Made by a program: the position numbers and the translations under genes. Shown in pieces: positions 33,483-42,423 of a stretch of DNA of 64,000 nucleotides. Source of the DNA: Halobacteriovorax sp. DA5 (GTDB lineage: Bacteria; Bdellovibrionota; Bacteriovoracia; Bacteriovoracales; Bacteriovoracaceae); assembly GCF_002903145.1 (NCBI RefSeq), contig NZ_PPDJ01000001.1, forward strand, positions 558,001 to 622,000. The letters are read 5' to 3'. The notes beneath the pieces were generated by a model that saw only the letters and a program-made list of their open reading frames with translations, was not told the DNA's origin and did no database searches. Each line of letters starts with the position of its first letter. The first letter of the stretch is position 1.

Positions 33483-34379
33483 CTAAAGATTTGCGCGTAC
33501 TGTAGCTAAGTGCTTAGCTCTCTTCTCAACAAGAGATTCAATGGCCATCTTCGCTTGGTCTAGTTTCTCAATCTTTTCTTCATCTAGCATTTTACCGTGA
33601 TTAAGAATATCTCCTAAACGATAAACACCCTGTTTCTTGTCAAATTCTGTGTCAATTACAGAAGGTGAGCCAAGGTCGACAAAGATTGAGTTATTTGGAC
33701 AGTGGCCAGCAAAGAACTCTTCAGCAAAGATCTTTCCTGAGCATCCGATAGTGTTCACATAGCTATTAAACTTGAAGTATTCGTTATAATCCTTCCAGCC
33801 AACAGCAGTGATATTGATATTTGGAAAATCATTAATGATATCTTGTACTTTCTCTGGGTTTCTAGCACTAATATAAACATTATACTTTTTCATTAGGTGC
33901 TTAATAGAATCTCTTGCTAATTGTCCTGATCCTAAAATTAGAACATCTCCAGAGTCATATTTTGATTGAATGATTCTTCTTGTAATACCTGCATAAGATT
34001 GTTGACCAATCTTAATTAAGTGCTCTTTTCTTACTTCTTTAGCATCCTTAAATAGTTTTTCAAGGACTCTAAGAATTAGAGAAGAGCGAATATCTTCTTT
34101 TAAATAATTTGAGAATGCTTCTTTGAATTGGGCAACGATCTCACTCTCACCCTTAAGCTTACTTTGTAGGCCACAAATAGTTTCTAGTAAAAAGTGATAG
34201 GCCTTCTTTCCAAAGTAGTATTGTCCTAGTTGTCTGTCTTCATCACTGAATTCAGTAGTTGTTAGGATGATTGTTCTTTGACATGTAATAAGAACAAACG
34301 CACCTGGCATTTTTAGCAGGTGAGTAGGTATATTTTCACTCTTAGTTTGAATGTTTAATAGGTGTATTTTTTGTAGCAA
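33483..34379 (-). CDS. hemA: Glutamyl-tRNA reductase, short form
   Basis: The 298-residue protein compares with about 420 for typical HemA. It reduces glutamyl-tRNA to glutamate 1-semialdehyde, the first step of the C5 haem route. The catalytic Cys motif is ITCQRTI (usually STCNRTE), GESEIVAQFKEAF matches GExQIxxQxKxA, and the NADPH domain shows VLILGSGQLARDSIKHL with later SARNPEK. The C-terminal dimerisation domain is missing, ending instead in a single helix of about 40 residues. It starts with TTG with AAGGAAG 5 nt upstream; no in-frame ATG is near. It is separated from hemCDL-E by about 7 kb. Confidence 0.85.
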   Translation of the reverse strand: MLQKIHLLNIQTKSENIPTHLLKMPGAFVLITCQRTIILTTTEFSDEDRQLGQYYFGKKAYHFLLETICGLQSKLKGESEIVAQFKEAFSNYLKEDIRSSLILRVLEKLFKDAKEVRKEHLIKIGQQSYAGITRRIIQSKYDSGDVLILGSGQLARDSIKHLMKKYNVYISARNPEKVQDIINDFPNINITAVGWKDYNEYFKFNSYVNTIGCSGKIFAEEFFAGHCPNNSIFVDLGSPSVIDTEFDKKQGVYRLGDILNHGKMLDEEKIEKLDQAKMAIESLVEKRAKHLATVRANL

Positions 34380-34679
34380 AAAATCTTCCTTGCACTGTGT
34401 CGTCTATAATCCCTGTGACTTAGATTACCCAAATCGGTACCCAAAAGTGTCATGGAATTGTAGACCTTGTTTTTCTTTATTCGTCTTAATTCTTTTTGTT
34501 AGATATTGTGCTAATTTGTATTGTCTGAGTGTATTAGTCAATATCTTCTTCCATAATATTACTATCTTATATATCTTGATTCGGGGCCAATAGAAATTCT
34601 ATATGGTGTCATTAATAGTTGTTCAAAGATTCCTAAAATCCTTTTCACCACTGTTTTTCTCTGCTAATTTGTGCTTATC
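34380..34679. other. Divergent intergenic region between hemA and a small membrane gene
   Basis: These 300 bp hold the hemA promoter (minus strand) and that of the gene at 34680. A weak sigma-70-like pair on the minus strand (TTGGGT, 18-nt spacing, TATAGA) ends near 34403. I see no hairpin, RNA gene or credible ORF; the 80-codon plus-strand reading from 34351 begins inside hemA and has no ribosome binding site. Confidence 0.4.
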
Positions 34680-35006
34680 ATGAGCTCAGTTACTAATAAT
34701 GCAAACGAAGTAGATAAGAATAAGCAATCAGAGCAGAAAACTGTTCTAAAGTCCTTACTGGAGCGACTAAAGGCTCCTTTTCTGGCATTTGATCGCAAGG
34801 TCGATGGTGCTATTTCATTCTTCATTACCCACTATGGTAAAACAAAATTTATGGTGGCAATGTCTAAGAAGATTCAATACTTGGGGATTGAAGGATTATG
34901 GAATAAAGGCCCAAAAGCTTTTATTTATTTTTTCCTATTTTATCTGATCCGAGATACAATACTCTACATTATTATCCCTATCTGGGTGGCCAAGGCCACT
35001 TCTTAA
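34680..35006 (+). CDS. Small single-span membrane protein
   Basis: The 108-residue protein has a polar, Lys/Glu-rich N-terminal half and one hydrophobic segment near the C-terminus (about 78-100, KAFIYFFLFYLIRDTILYII). I do not recognise a family. It ends 29 bp before the Na/Pi-type transporter on the same strand, so the two are likely co-transcribed and it may be an accessory subunit. No clear ribosome binding site precedes the ATG; an in-frame GTG lies 9 nt earlier. Confidence 0.65.
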   Translation: MSSVTNNANEVDKNKQSEQKTVLKSLLERLKAPFLAFDRKVDGAISFFITHYGKTKFMVAMSKKIQYLGIEGLWNKGPKAFIYFFLFYLIRDTILYIIIPIWVAKATS

Positions 35007-35035
35007 ATCTTACAAGGATTTATATTTAATAAGTC

Positions 35036-36664
35036 ATGGAATACTTGCAAACGGTTTTATTTTTTATCTCAGGACTCGCTATATTTTATTACGGACAACG
35101 AATTATCTCTGCAGGTATTCAGAGTCTGGGTTCTGGTGCTATCAAACATATTGCTTCTGATATTGATGGAAAGAACTTTGTCGTCAATTTCTGGAATGGT
35201 GCAAGGCTGAGTCTACTAGCATTCTCACCAACAATGGCCAATATCGTGACGGTAGGTCTTGTTAATGCCAACTTGATTAAAAAGAATCGAGTTATTCCTA
35301 TGCTTTTTGGCTCTGTCATTGGTGCCGTTACGATCTTTCTTATTCTAATGCTTTCAAGACAGGAGATAGGTCTGAATCTTATGGCCTTTGCTCTTATTCT
35401 TGGTCTGGTATTTACACAACGCTTTGTGAGAAAGCTAACAAAGCTCCTATTTGGACTAGCATTTCTTTTTCTTGGTGTATCGGTAATGCATGAGAGTCTT
35501 GTCTCTCTTTTAACTTGGGATCTTGTTCAAGATATTGTTGTTCGATTTGTTGATTATTCTTTATTTACAAACCTTCTAATTGGATTTGTTTTTGGAACAG
35601 TAGTATCGTTCATCTTAAGAAGCCAAACGATGACATTGGCCATCGCAGTGGTCATGATCTTCACAAAAGTTTTTCCTGTTAGTATTTGCTTTTCAATTAT
35701 TTGCGCCTCAACACTAAGTTCATTTTTTATAAATTTTAATACGGCAAGAAAAGTTGCAAGACCTCTTGCAATTCGTTTATCCCTCCATCCATTAGTCCAT
35801 TACTTAGTGGCCACATTTGCTAGTTTCTTATTAATTGTGATCATTGATCATAATGTTGAAACAACAGTTGGAACGGTTAGTCTTGTTGTCATAGGGCAAT
35901 TCTTTGTTATTTCACTGGCAATCCTTAATTACTTCTTCTTTAAGAATATTGTGGCGGAACTTATTCAGGGAATGTATCCGGATGCGAAATTTAAGGATCG
36001 TCCAAAGTTAAAATTCCTTGGCGAAAGAAGACATATTTCTTCGACAATGGCATATGTTTTAGTCGAACTTGAAATTGGTAAGCTTTTAGATATTGTTTCA
36101 AGAATGTTTGAGAAGTGCCACGAGTATATTGAAAGTCCTACTAAGGGGGCCCGTGCTCTGGCAAAAATTAAAGATTACGAAAAAATTATTGATAATATTC
36201 AACTTGAAATCAATGATTTTATTTCAAAAGTAATTGCTAATGGTGCAGAGGAAGTTGAGAGTCGCAATGCTATAAAGCTTATGCAGATCGCCTCTGACCT
36301 CGAACAATTAGCAGATAGCTTAGATAAGCTTACAACTATGCTTACAAAGTATTACGAAAATTGGAAGCTATCAGCAGATGAAACCGATCGTCTTCTAAAT
36401 TACTTTTCAGAAGTTGAATCTCTCTATCAAAGAAGTATTTCAGTCTATAAAGGACAGATTGCAACTGAAGATGAAATTAATGAGGTCATTGTTAGTACTC
36501 GTGAACTCAAGAGGCACCTTATGACTGAAAGAGAAGATTTTGCGAAAGTTCATCACAATGAAGATGGAAGAAAGCATATCTATTATTCGGATATGATGAC
36601 ATCAATATCTGTGGTTCGTGCAAATGTTAGAGAGGTTTATTTACTCTTAACTGGTGTTATCTAA
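35036..36664 (+). CDS. Na/Pi cotransporter-family protein with PhoU-like tail
   Basis: The 542-residue protein has a membrane part of about 8-9 helices (1 to about 310). Its N-terminus, with FISGLAIFYYGQRIISAGIQSL, resembles FLFGMxxMxxGL in NptA/Na-Pi cotransporters, and it contains the two inverted QSSSA-like blocks in altered form. The C-terminal roughly 200 residues form a PhoU-like helical bundle (ARALAKIKDYEKIIDNIQLEI, ASDLEQLADSLDKL). It would move sodium and phosphate or an anion, with the tail as regulator. The substrate-binding QSSS motif is not clear, so the substrate is uncertain. Confidence 0.8.
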   Translation: MEYLQTVLFFISGLAIFYYGQRIISAGIQSLGSGAIKHIASDIDGKNFVVNFWNGARLSLLAFSPTMANIVTVGLVNANLIKKNRVIPMLFGSVIGAVTIFLILMLSRQEIGLNLMAFALILGLVFTQRFVRKLTKLLFGLAFLFLGVSVMHESLVSLLTWDLVQDIVVRFVDYSLFTNLLIGFVFGTVVSFILRSQTMTLAIAVVMIFTKVFPVSICFSIICASTLSSFFINFNTARKVARPLAIRLSLHPLVHYLVATFASFLLIVIIDHNVETTVGTVSLVVIGQFFVISLAILNYFFFKNIVAELIQGMYPDAKFKDRPKLKFLGERRHISSTMAYVLVELEIGKLLDIVSRMFEKCHEYIESPTKGARALAKIKDYEKIIDNIQLEINDFISKVIANGAEEVESRNAIKLMQIASDLEQLADSLDKLTTMLTKYYENWKLSADETDRLLNYFSEVESLYQRSISVYKGQIATEDEINEVIVSTRELKRHLMTEREDFAKVHHNEDGRKHIYYSDMMTSISVVRANVREVYLLLTGVI

Positions 36665-37242
36665 TTCCACTTATTAGTTAATTCATTCTTACAAACAACA
36701 ATGGGTAGCTCTTTTACAATAGTATTCTGATTCTTATTTATTGCGAAAGGAAAGAACTTCTTCGTTGATGCTATTTTTCGATCAATCATACTTTCTTTAT
36801 GGCGACGAGAGGCCTTCACTTTTCTGTAGCGAATACATTTCTTACCTCGCATTCGTACACATTGGCTGATAAGAGCTACCTGATCTATTTGCTCTTCGTA
36901 GTATCTAATTTCTTTTTCTAATTCAACTTTTGTATTTGTGATGGGAATGAACTCTTCACCCTTTGTTGTTCTAATTCGATACTTTCCAAATGGACGATTC
37001 GGTCTTAGGGTTAGTAGGTCTTCTTTTGCCTTAAGGTTGATATCAAGTTTATATTCGTAGCAATTGTAATTTTGATCTAAGACTTCACTTTGTATATCAA
37101 TTGAGACAATCTCGATATCAAAGAATGAAGGGATTTCGTAAAAATTTCTTGTTATCTCTGATAAGCGGCCCTGCTTGGGGTGATCTTGATTGCAAGATAG
37201 CAATGCAATAATGAATAGGGGAATTAAAAGTAGAACTCTCAT
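36661..37242 (-). CDS. Hypothetical lipoprotein
   Basis: The 193-residue protein has a signal peptide and lipobox LLSC (Cys about 17), so it is predicted to be lipid-anchored. The mature part has a beta-rich character, with Cys pairs at YNCYEYK and CVRMRGKKC and a short basic patch. I do not recognise a domain. Its 3' end overlaps the convergent transporter gene by 4 bp. It begins a minus-strand run of secreted proteins continuing to about 49.9 kb. Confidence 0.75.
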   Translation of the reverse strand: MRVLLLIPLFIIALLSCNQDHPKQGRLSEITRNFYEIPSFFDIEIVSIDIQSEVLDQNYNCYEYKLDINLKAKEDLLTLRPNRPFGKYRIRTTKGEEFIPITNTKVELEKEIRYYEEQIDQVALISQCVRMRGKKCIRYRKVKASRRHKESMIDRKIASTKKFFPFAINKNQNTIVKELPIVVCKNELTNKWN

Positions 37243-37309
37243 ATGAACATCATAGGTTCTACTTAAAGTTAATTAAAAGGTCGGTAAGGCCTAATTTAGT
37301 TAAAGATTC

Positions 37310-38074
37310 CTAAAACCAAAGTGCTTGCATTCTTCTAAAAGAAATTTCCGTATACTCAATATCTTCTGATTTTGAAGCTAGTCCACGACCGATATTAACT
37401 TTCTTCTTTGTTGAAAGATTGTCGATTAGTAATTTGTTAAAAACAAGACTTGTTTTAACTAGTGAGTTTGCACCTTCACTTGTTCCTGCATAAACTTTAT
37501 TACTTTTTGCTAACGAAATATAGTTTTCGAAAACGTAGTAATTATCAGAGAAACCATTGTCACATAGTTTTGATATTTCGTAATATGTACGATCCATATG
37601 TTCTTTCATTGCAAGAGGAAGAGTTGCTTTTGTTGCTCTCTCTCCATCATATGGAAGGTGCCAAACCACATTTTCAATATTGTCATCAATATCTTCTCTT
37701 AGCTGATAACTCCAAGTCTTTGGTTTGTCATTATATGAGCTAAACTCTTGATGAAAGTAAGCACATGTTTTAACGTCTTTTTTAAAACTAGGGTAGAGGT
37801 CAGAGAATGTTAAGTATTGTTCATAAAGCGAAAGAAAGTAGACTTTCTTATTATCAAGCTTAGAGATATCTTTAGTCAGTTCTTGACCAACACTCGCTGG
37901 GCCACGACTCTTCTTTTTAAAGCTTCTAATTTTATAAGAAGGGATTGGATTAACTTCACTATCTGAGCGATCTTCAAAGCCTGCAATTTTGCTTTCAATT
38001 GATTCAGTTTGGTGCGTACTACTCGCACAGCTCATTAATGAAGATAGTAAGATTAAAGTTGCTAATTTGTTCAT
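37310..38074 (-). CDS. Hypothetical lipoprotein with hairpin-covered RBS
   Basis: The protein has about 254 residues. The ATG at 38074 is preferred over an in-frame GTG at 38083 because it places AAGAGG 8 nt upstream and gives a clean lipoprotein signal (lipobox LMSC). The mature protein is mixed with several Tyr-rich stretches and a C-terminal helix; no family was recognised. The ribosome binding site is within the 14-bp inverted repeat 38082-38120, so translation may be gated by RNA structure. Confidence 0.75.
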   Translation of the reverse strand: MNKLATLILLSSLMSCASSTHQTESIESKIAGFEDRSDSEVNPIPSYKIRSFKKKSRGPASVGQELTKDISKLDNKKVYFLSLYEQYLTFSDLYPSFKKDVKTCAYFHQEFSSYNDKPKTWSYQLREDIDDNIENVVWHLPYDGERATKATLPLAMKEHMDRTYYEISKLCDNGFSDNYYVFENYISLAKSNKVYAGTSEGANSLVKTSLVFNKLLIDNLSTKKKVNIGRGLASKSEDIEYTEISFRRMQALWF

Positions 38075-38081
38075 ATGATCC

Positions 38082-38120
38082 ACCTCTTATCTATTCTTAT
38101 CGTCAAAATAGATAAGAGGT
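38082..38120 (-). promoter_or_regulatory. Leader hairpin enclosing the ribosome binding site
   Basis: Positions 38082-38095 and 38107-38120 are perfect 14-bp inverted repeats with an 11-nt loop. On the minus-strand mRNA the 3' arm ends in AAGAGGT, the Shine-Dalgarno of the lipoprotein gene, 7 nt before its ATG at 38074. No T run follows, so a terminator is unlikely. The structure would hide the ribosome binding site unless opened. Confidence 0.65.
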
Positions 38121-38175
38121 TTAGGCAAAATATGCTCATTCCGTATGAAATTTCAGCTAAAATTTAGCATAGGTT

Positions 38176-39459
38176 TTACTTTAAATAGTAACGTGCAAGG
38201 CTTAGAGCGCTTTGTTGATCGAGTAGTCCACCACTTGTGCAAAGATTGCTTAAAGTACTCAGCTTTTTGGCCGAGTCTTCCAGTATGTCTTTTACAAAAG
38301 ATCCATTAATATCTTTATTGTAAAAGTCCGCCATGGCATAAATCATTGCGGCCGTGTTTGTTACTTGTGGAGCTGCTTGAGAAGTTCCATTTATTGGAAC
38401 ATAGTTATCGCCGGGTGAGCATGAATTGATTGCCACTCCTGGTGCAAAGATTGTCACAGTCTTTTTTCCGAAATTTGAAAAATAGGCCTTGTCCTTATTG
38501 TGTTCATCAATTGCGGCAACAGAAATAACGTTTTCTGCAATAATTGAAGATGGATAATGCAATAAAGAGTCCGTATCGTCTTTTTTATTTCCAGCAGAAA
38601 ATACGAAAAGCATTTTAGGATATGCTTTTACCACTTCTAGACCTTTGTCCATCAGTCCTTTCATATAGCTATCACGCATTTGAGTGATTAGCTTTTCATA
38701 TTTATCATTAACTTCTTTTTCTTTTAAATTAAATTCATCTTGGAAGAGCCCGTTGATCATATCATAGGCCGGCTCCCAGCTTTGTCCCCAAGATGCGTGA
38801 TAGATATTTGAAAACTTAGACGAGTACTTAACAGTTTCTCTCATTTTAGAAATCATCCAGTTTTCATAGTACATTAAGTATCTTTCGATATTTCTAATCT
38901 TTAGATATGACTTACTATATTTGCTAGGAATAAATTCCTTCTTAGCAAATAGACCTTTCGGATCATCTCCTAAGTAGCGAATTGGAAGATATCGGAGATC
39001 TCCTGACTTTAGCTCGTACGGCAAAGTCTTTGTGTTCATTGCAAGACATGCAACATGAGAGCCGTGCGTATATGAAGAGAACTCATCTCTGCTTTCCATA
39101 AACTCGTCGTCTTTTCTAATTTCCGTGTACCATTTAAGTTCACTTTCAGTTGCCGTCTTTAGTGTCTTCTTCTTTCTAATTTCATAGTATTCAAAAACTC
39201 TTGGGTCGAAAGTTCCAATAAGGCCGTCATCAAAAACCTTTCCAGAGTTTTGGATATAATTCCAACCATTAAGATCATCAATCTTTCCATTAGCGTCGCT
39301 ATCTTTACCATTTTCGATTTCTTGGCGATTAGAAAAAAGATGATCCTTAAGATCAATATGATTGATATCAATTTGGTTATCACTGATGGCAACAACAGAA
39401 GCTGCAAAAGTAGGTAACGCAAAAAGCCAGATTAAGATGTGTTGTTTAATTTGATGCAT
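38176..39459 (-). CDS. Subtilisin-like serine protease (S8), no prodomain
   Basis: The 427-residue protein has the catalytic triad visible: Asp27 (VVAISDNQID) just after a signal-like N-terminus, His132 (SYTHGSHVAC) and Ser near 365 (NGTSQAAPQV), with oxyanion Asn in SAGNK. An insert of about 50 residues lies between Asp and His (about 75-125), rich in Lys/Glu. No propeptide precedes the catalytic domain, unlike the protease at 26461. It is predicted to be exported. It is flanked by lipoprotein and nuclease-fold genes in the same orientation with about 70-100 bp gaps. Confidence 0.85.
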   Translation of the reverse strand: MHQIKQHILIWLFALPTFAASVVAISDNQIDINHIDLKDHLFSNRQEIENGKDSDANGKIDDLNGWNYIQNSGKVFDDGLIGTFDPRVFEYYEIRKKKTLKTATESELKWYTEIRKDDEFMESRDEFSSYTHGSHVACLAMNTKTLPYELKSGDLRYLPIRYLGDDPKGLFAKKEFIPSKYSKSYLKIRNIERYLMYYENWMISKMRETVKYSSKFSNIYHASWGQSWEPAYDMINGLFQDEFNLKEKEVNDKYEKLITQMRDSYMKGLMDKGLEVVKAYPKMLFVFSAGNKKDDTDSLLHYPSSIIAENVISVAAIDEHNKDKAYFSNFGKKTVTIFAPGVAINSCSPGDNYVPINGTSQAAPQVTNTAAMIYAMADFYNKDINGSFVKDILEDSAKKLSTLSNLCTSGGLLDQQSALSLARYYLK

Positions 39460-39526
39460 AGAGAATTTATTAAATGATCTTTTTCATCCTTGCAATTGCA
39501 TCGCGTAAATCATCAATTCTCGAATC

Positions 39527-40459
39527 TTATTTCAATAGTTTATAAATTGCGTACACAGGGTAGTGGTCAGAGGGATTATTCCATATATCCGATCGTTTGC
39601 GCGGCGGGCCTAAAACCTTTCCAACTGAGTTGCGGTAGCGATAGACAGCAGCATCTGCAATTTGATTTTTAAACCTTTCATCAATAAAGAGGTAATCAAG
39701 TTGAAGAGGGTGGGCCGCTTGGCCAACGAATTGATAGAATGTTGTTCGGTACTCTAGTGGTAATTCAAAAATTCCAAGTACATCCTTAAGATTTGTTTCT
39801 GAGTATAGTGATAAAAATTCTTCATCTGTTTTTTCATTCGAAGCATTACCATTAAAGTCTCCACATAAAATGACAGGGGTTTCTTTAAAGAGTGAAGATT
39901 CTTGTTTATAGACGTGAACAAGTAACTCAAGCTCGGCCTTTCTTCTTCTAACTGATCTAAAGTCATGGCCGGAATCATCTCGTTGGGACTTTAAGTGAAC
40001 ATTCAAAAGACTCATTATATGTTTTGTTTTCTCTTTATCGCTAAATACTCTTAAGTGAGAGAAGTCACGTGATAGAAAGTAATTTGTTTCATCTTCATCG
40101 TGCAAGATAAAATCAATCTCTTTATCAGTGTGAGAGAGATGCTCAAAATAGAAAGGCAGGCCCTTTCTAACTAAGAAGGCGTTTTCAATTCCTCGATCAC
40201 TATTTCCTTGGTTGTGATAAATTTCGTACTCATTTGAAAGGTAATTTTCATTAAAGTAATGAAGACTTTCAATATAGCCAATCTCCGTTAGAGCATAAAT
40301 ATCAGCATTTATTTCACTAAAAACTGTACGCAATTGATTGAGATTTAGTGGTGATTTAAAGTAGTTTAGGTTTGGAGGATGATCAAAGGCATCCTTTATA
40401 AATAGATTTTCTAGGTTGTAAACACAAAGTTCAATTTCTTCTAATTGTTTCTGTTGCAA
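39527..40459 (-). CDS. Endonuclease/exonuclease/phosphatase-fold protein
   Basis: The 310-residue protein has EEP-family motifs: YNLENLF at the start, the metal-binding Glu in YALTEIG, NVHLKSQ, the catalytic CGDFNGNA and the final SDHYPVYAI. It may cleave phosphodiesters (nuclease, or lipid/nucleotide phosphatase). No obvious signal peptide is present (N-terminus MQQKQLEE), so it is probably cytoplasmic, unlike its neighbours. It begins 1 bp after the end of the next gene upstream (40460), suggesting coupling. The substrate is unknown. Confidence 0.85.
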   Translation of the reverse strand: MQQKQLEEIELCVYNLENLFIKDAFDHPPNLNYFKSPLNLNQLRTVFSEINADIYALTEIGYIESLHYFNENYLSNEYEIYHNQGNSDRGIENAFLVRKGLPFYFEHLSHTDKEIDFILHDEDETNYFLSRDFSHLRVFSDKEKTKHIMSLLNVHLKSQRDDSGHDFRSVRRRKAELELLVHVYKQESSLFKETPVILCGDFNGNASNEKTDEEFLSLYSETNLKDVLGIFELPLEYRTTFYQFVGQAAHPLQLDYLFIDERFKNQIADAAVYRYRNSVGKVLGPPRKRSDIWNNPSDHYPVYAIYKLLK

Positions 40460-41224
40460 TTAACAGCTCCATCCAAAAATATAGCGAAAGTACTTCTTCG
40501 CCTTTGCATCATAGATAAGCTTACAATATGCACTTTGATAGAGCTTTTGACTATTAATTTCCTTAAACTTAGTTAAGAGCTCTTCGCTGCAAGCTCCACT
40601 TTGTATCTCATAGTTTTGAAGTTTATCTGTGAAGAGGGAGACCTTTTCATTTTCTATTTTAAACTTAAAATCAACCCCGCGATACTCTTGTTGAAAGTAA
40701 ATGGCCGCTCCATTTGTATAAAATGGAATAGAGTGGCGTGGGATGATCGTTGGTTTATCTTGCCCTTGCCTTAACATGATATTAGGTAGGATATCTTGAT
40801 TGTTTGAAAGCTCCTTCGTGCTCTTTAGAAATCTAATTCCTTCATAAATAGGCTGCCTGTCATTTACAATTTTTCCAAATTTATCTTTCTGAGGATGATG
40901 AAAACTACACTTTGATTGATAGGTAATTGTATTTTTATCTTTAGGGAGAGTTGTCCAGAAAGTGAAAGGCAGACCATATTTGTTTGCGAATTCTTTCTTC
41001 TTGATCAAGCTATCCTTTAAAAAAGTTTGCTTAAAGTCTTCTGATACTTTTCCCATTTGTGAATTACATTCAGAGTTTTCTGGACAGCCTTTTATAAGAT
41101 GCTCCACCATATGCGGCTCAAACTTTACTTCTTCAATAACTTGCGCCTGAGGAGGCGGAGGGCTTAGGGCCAATGAGAAATGACTGATTGTGGCAACAAG
41201 AAGCACTTTGTAATAATTTTTCAT
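40460..41224 (-). CDS. Secreted hypothetical protein with four or more Cys
   Basis: The 254-residue protein has a signal peptide ending near LALS (about 20), then a Pro-rich stretch and a mature domain with cysteines in GCPENSEC, SKCSFHH, SGACSEE, SAYCKL and the C-terminal GWSC. That suggests disulfides in the periplasm or outside. No family was recognised. It directly abuts the EEP gene. A terminator for the gene upstream (41310-42374) lies 38 bp before its start, so it likely has its own promoter in 41225-41260. Confidence 0.75.
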   Translation of the reverse strand: MKNYYKVLLVATISHFSLALSPPPPQAQVIEEVKFEPHMVEHLIKGCPENSECNSQMGKVSEDFKQTFLKDSLIKKKEFANKYGLPFTFWTTLPKDKNTITYQSKCSFHHPQKDKFGKIVNDRQPIYEGIRFLKSTKELSNNQDILPNIMLRQGQDKPTIIPRHSIPFYTNGAAIYFQQEYRGVDFKFKIENEKVSLFTDKLQNYEIQSGACSEELLTKFKEINSQKLYQSAYCKLIYDAKAKKYFRYIFGWSC

Positions 41225-41261
41225 ATCTAAATTGTATATGGAATTGGAATATTTCTCAAAA

Positions 41262-41288
41262 CAAAAAAGCCCGCATGATGCGGGCCTT
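41262..41288 (-). terminator. Intrinsic terminator of the gene at 41310-42374
   Basis: A 7-bp GC stem, GCCCGCA/TGCGGGC (41269-41285), with a 3-nt loop is followed on the minus strand by six T (plus-strand aaaaaa at 41263-41268). It lies 22 bp after the stop of the upstream gene. Confidence 0.93.
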
Positions 41289-41309
41289 TAAAGGGGGGAG
41301 GGGTATTTA

Positions 41310-42374
41310 TTATTGTGATCTTGAGTTAACTGATCCACCTAGGATAAAGTCAATCTGATCATCTACTGTATACTTTTCTGTAGTTTCGCCTCTTCTGATA
41401 TCGTTGATCGTTGGTTGATTTGGATTAACACGATCACTATTACCTTTTTGGGCCATAAAGTTTTGTTTTTCTTGTGCTTCAAATTTTACAACTACTTTTT
41501 GCTCATCTTCATCGCTATCAACTTTTGCAGAGTTTACTCTTGTTTCAATTGTCGTCTTTGTCTTAATGTCTTCTAAAGTATCTTTGTCGTTTACAGGATT
41601 ATTAACACACTCAATTTTAGTAAACTCTAGTGCTCTAATATCACTTGCAAATGTTGAGATGCTTCCATTGGCCTGTAGAACTCTTAGATCAGCATTGAAC
41701 TCCATACGCTCTTTTCTTGATGTTTCAAAGTCTTCTGTAACTGTTCCTGATTCAACATTGTCTCCAAGATCAAAGATACCTCTTTTTGTGATCTTAAATG
41801 CGGCAGATGAGCCAGCGCCATCAAATCTTGATTCTAGCTGATCACTTACATCCTGAGGTGTTTGAACTTGACCCATATGCTCTTTTTCAGCGATAGAAAC
41901 AAGTGCACTTTTTGCTTTAGCTTTCTTGTCACCAAGGATATTCTGGCAAATGGCATCAGCATCAGAAACTTTTTGAAGATAGATTTCTTTATTACCTTCG
42001 AATACTTTATATTTCAGTGATGCACGGTATGCGATAATAGGTGAGTTATCATAGTAGTCTCTAAGATCTTCTGTTGAAAGCTCAATTGACTCACGGTCTT
42101 TAATGAAGTCAGCATGCTTCTTTTCATCTTTTTCGATATTTGTTTGTTTCTTTTGAAACTTCTCTTCAGCAATCTTATATTTTTCTAGATCACATCTATC
42201 CTTGTATTTATTGTATCTTTCTTGAAAGTCTTTATCGAAGTCACTAATCTTCTCAAAACCTTTTCTTTCAAACTTCCTTTCTACAATAGTACAAATATTT
42301 GCATAAGCAGAAAGTGGAATTAATCCAGTGAAGATGGCAACTTTAATCAGTGTTGATAGATTTTGCTTTTTCAT
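41310..42374 (-). CDS. Secreted hypothetical protein under a sigma-54 promoter
   Basis: The 354-residue protein has a signal peptide (AYA|NIC, about 25). A Lys/Glu-rich helical region (about 30-95) suggests a coiled coil. The rest has a beta-rich mid part (about 170-270) and a low-complexity Asp/Glu/Lys C-terminus. No family was recognised. A sigma-54 promoter at 42424-42439 lies about 40 nt upstream of the predicted transcript start leader, and an intrinsic terminator follows the gene, so it is an isolated single-gene unit controlled by a sigma-54 activator. Confidence 0.8.
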   Translation of the reverse strand: MKKQNLSTLIKVAIFTGLIPLSAYANICTIVERKFERKGFEKISDFDKDFQERYNKYKDRCDLEKYKIAEEKFQKKQTNIEKDEKKHADFIKDRESIELSTEDLRDYYDNSPIIAYRASLKYKVFEGNKEIYLQKVSDADAICQNILGDKKAKAKSALVSIAEKEHMGQVQTPQDVSDQLESRFDGAGSSAAFKITKRGIFDLGDNVESGTVTEDFETSRKERMEFNADLRVLQANGSISTFASDIRALEFTKIECVNNPVNDKDTLEDIKTKTTIETRVNSAKVDSDEDEQKVVVKFEAQEKQNFMAQKGNSDRVNPNQPTINDIRRGETTEKYTVDDQIDFILGGSVNSRSQ

Positions 42375-42423
42375 AGTTTCCCCATTTGGTTTTTCATTTC
42401 TTAAGTTTAGATACTATGTATAA

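Noticed and set aside
34351..34593. 80-codon plus-strand ORF
   Set aside because: It starts inside hemA, has no ribosome binding site, and lies across the divergent promoter region.
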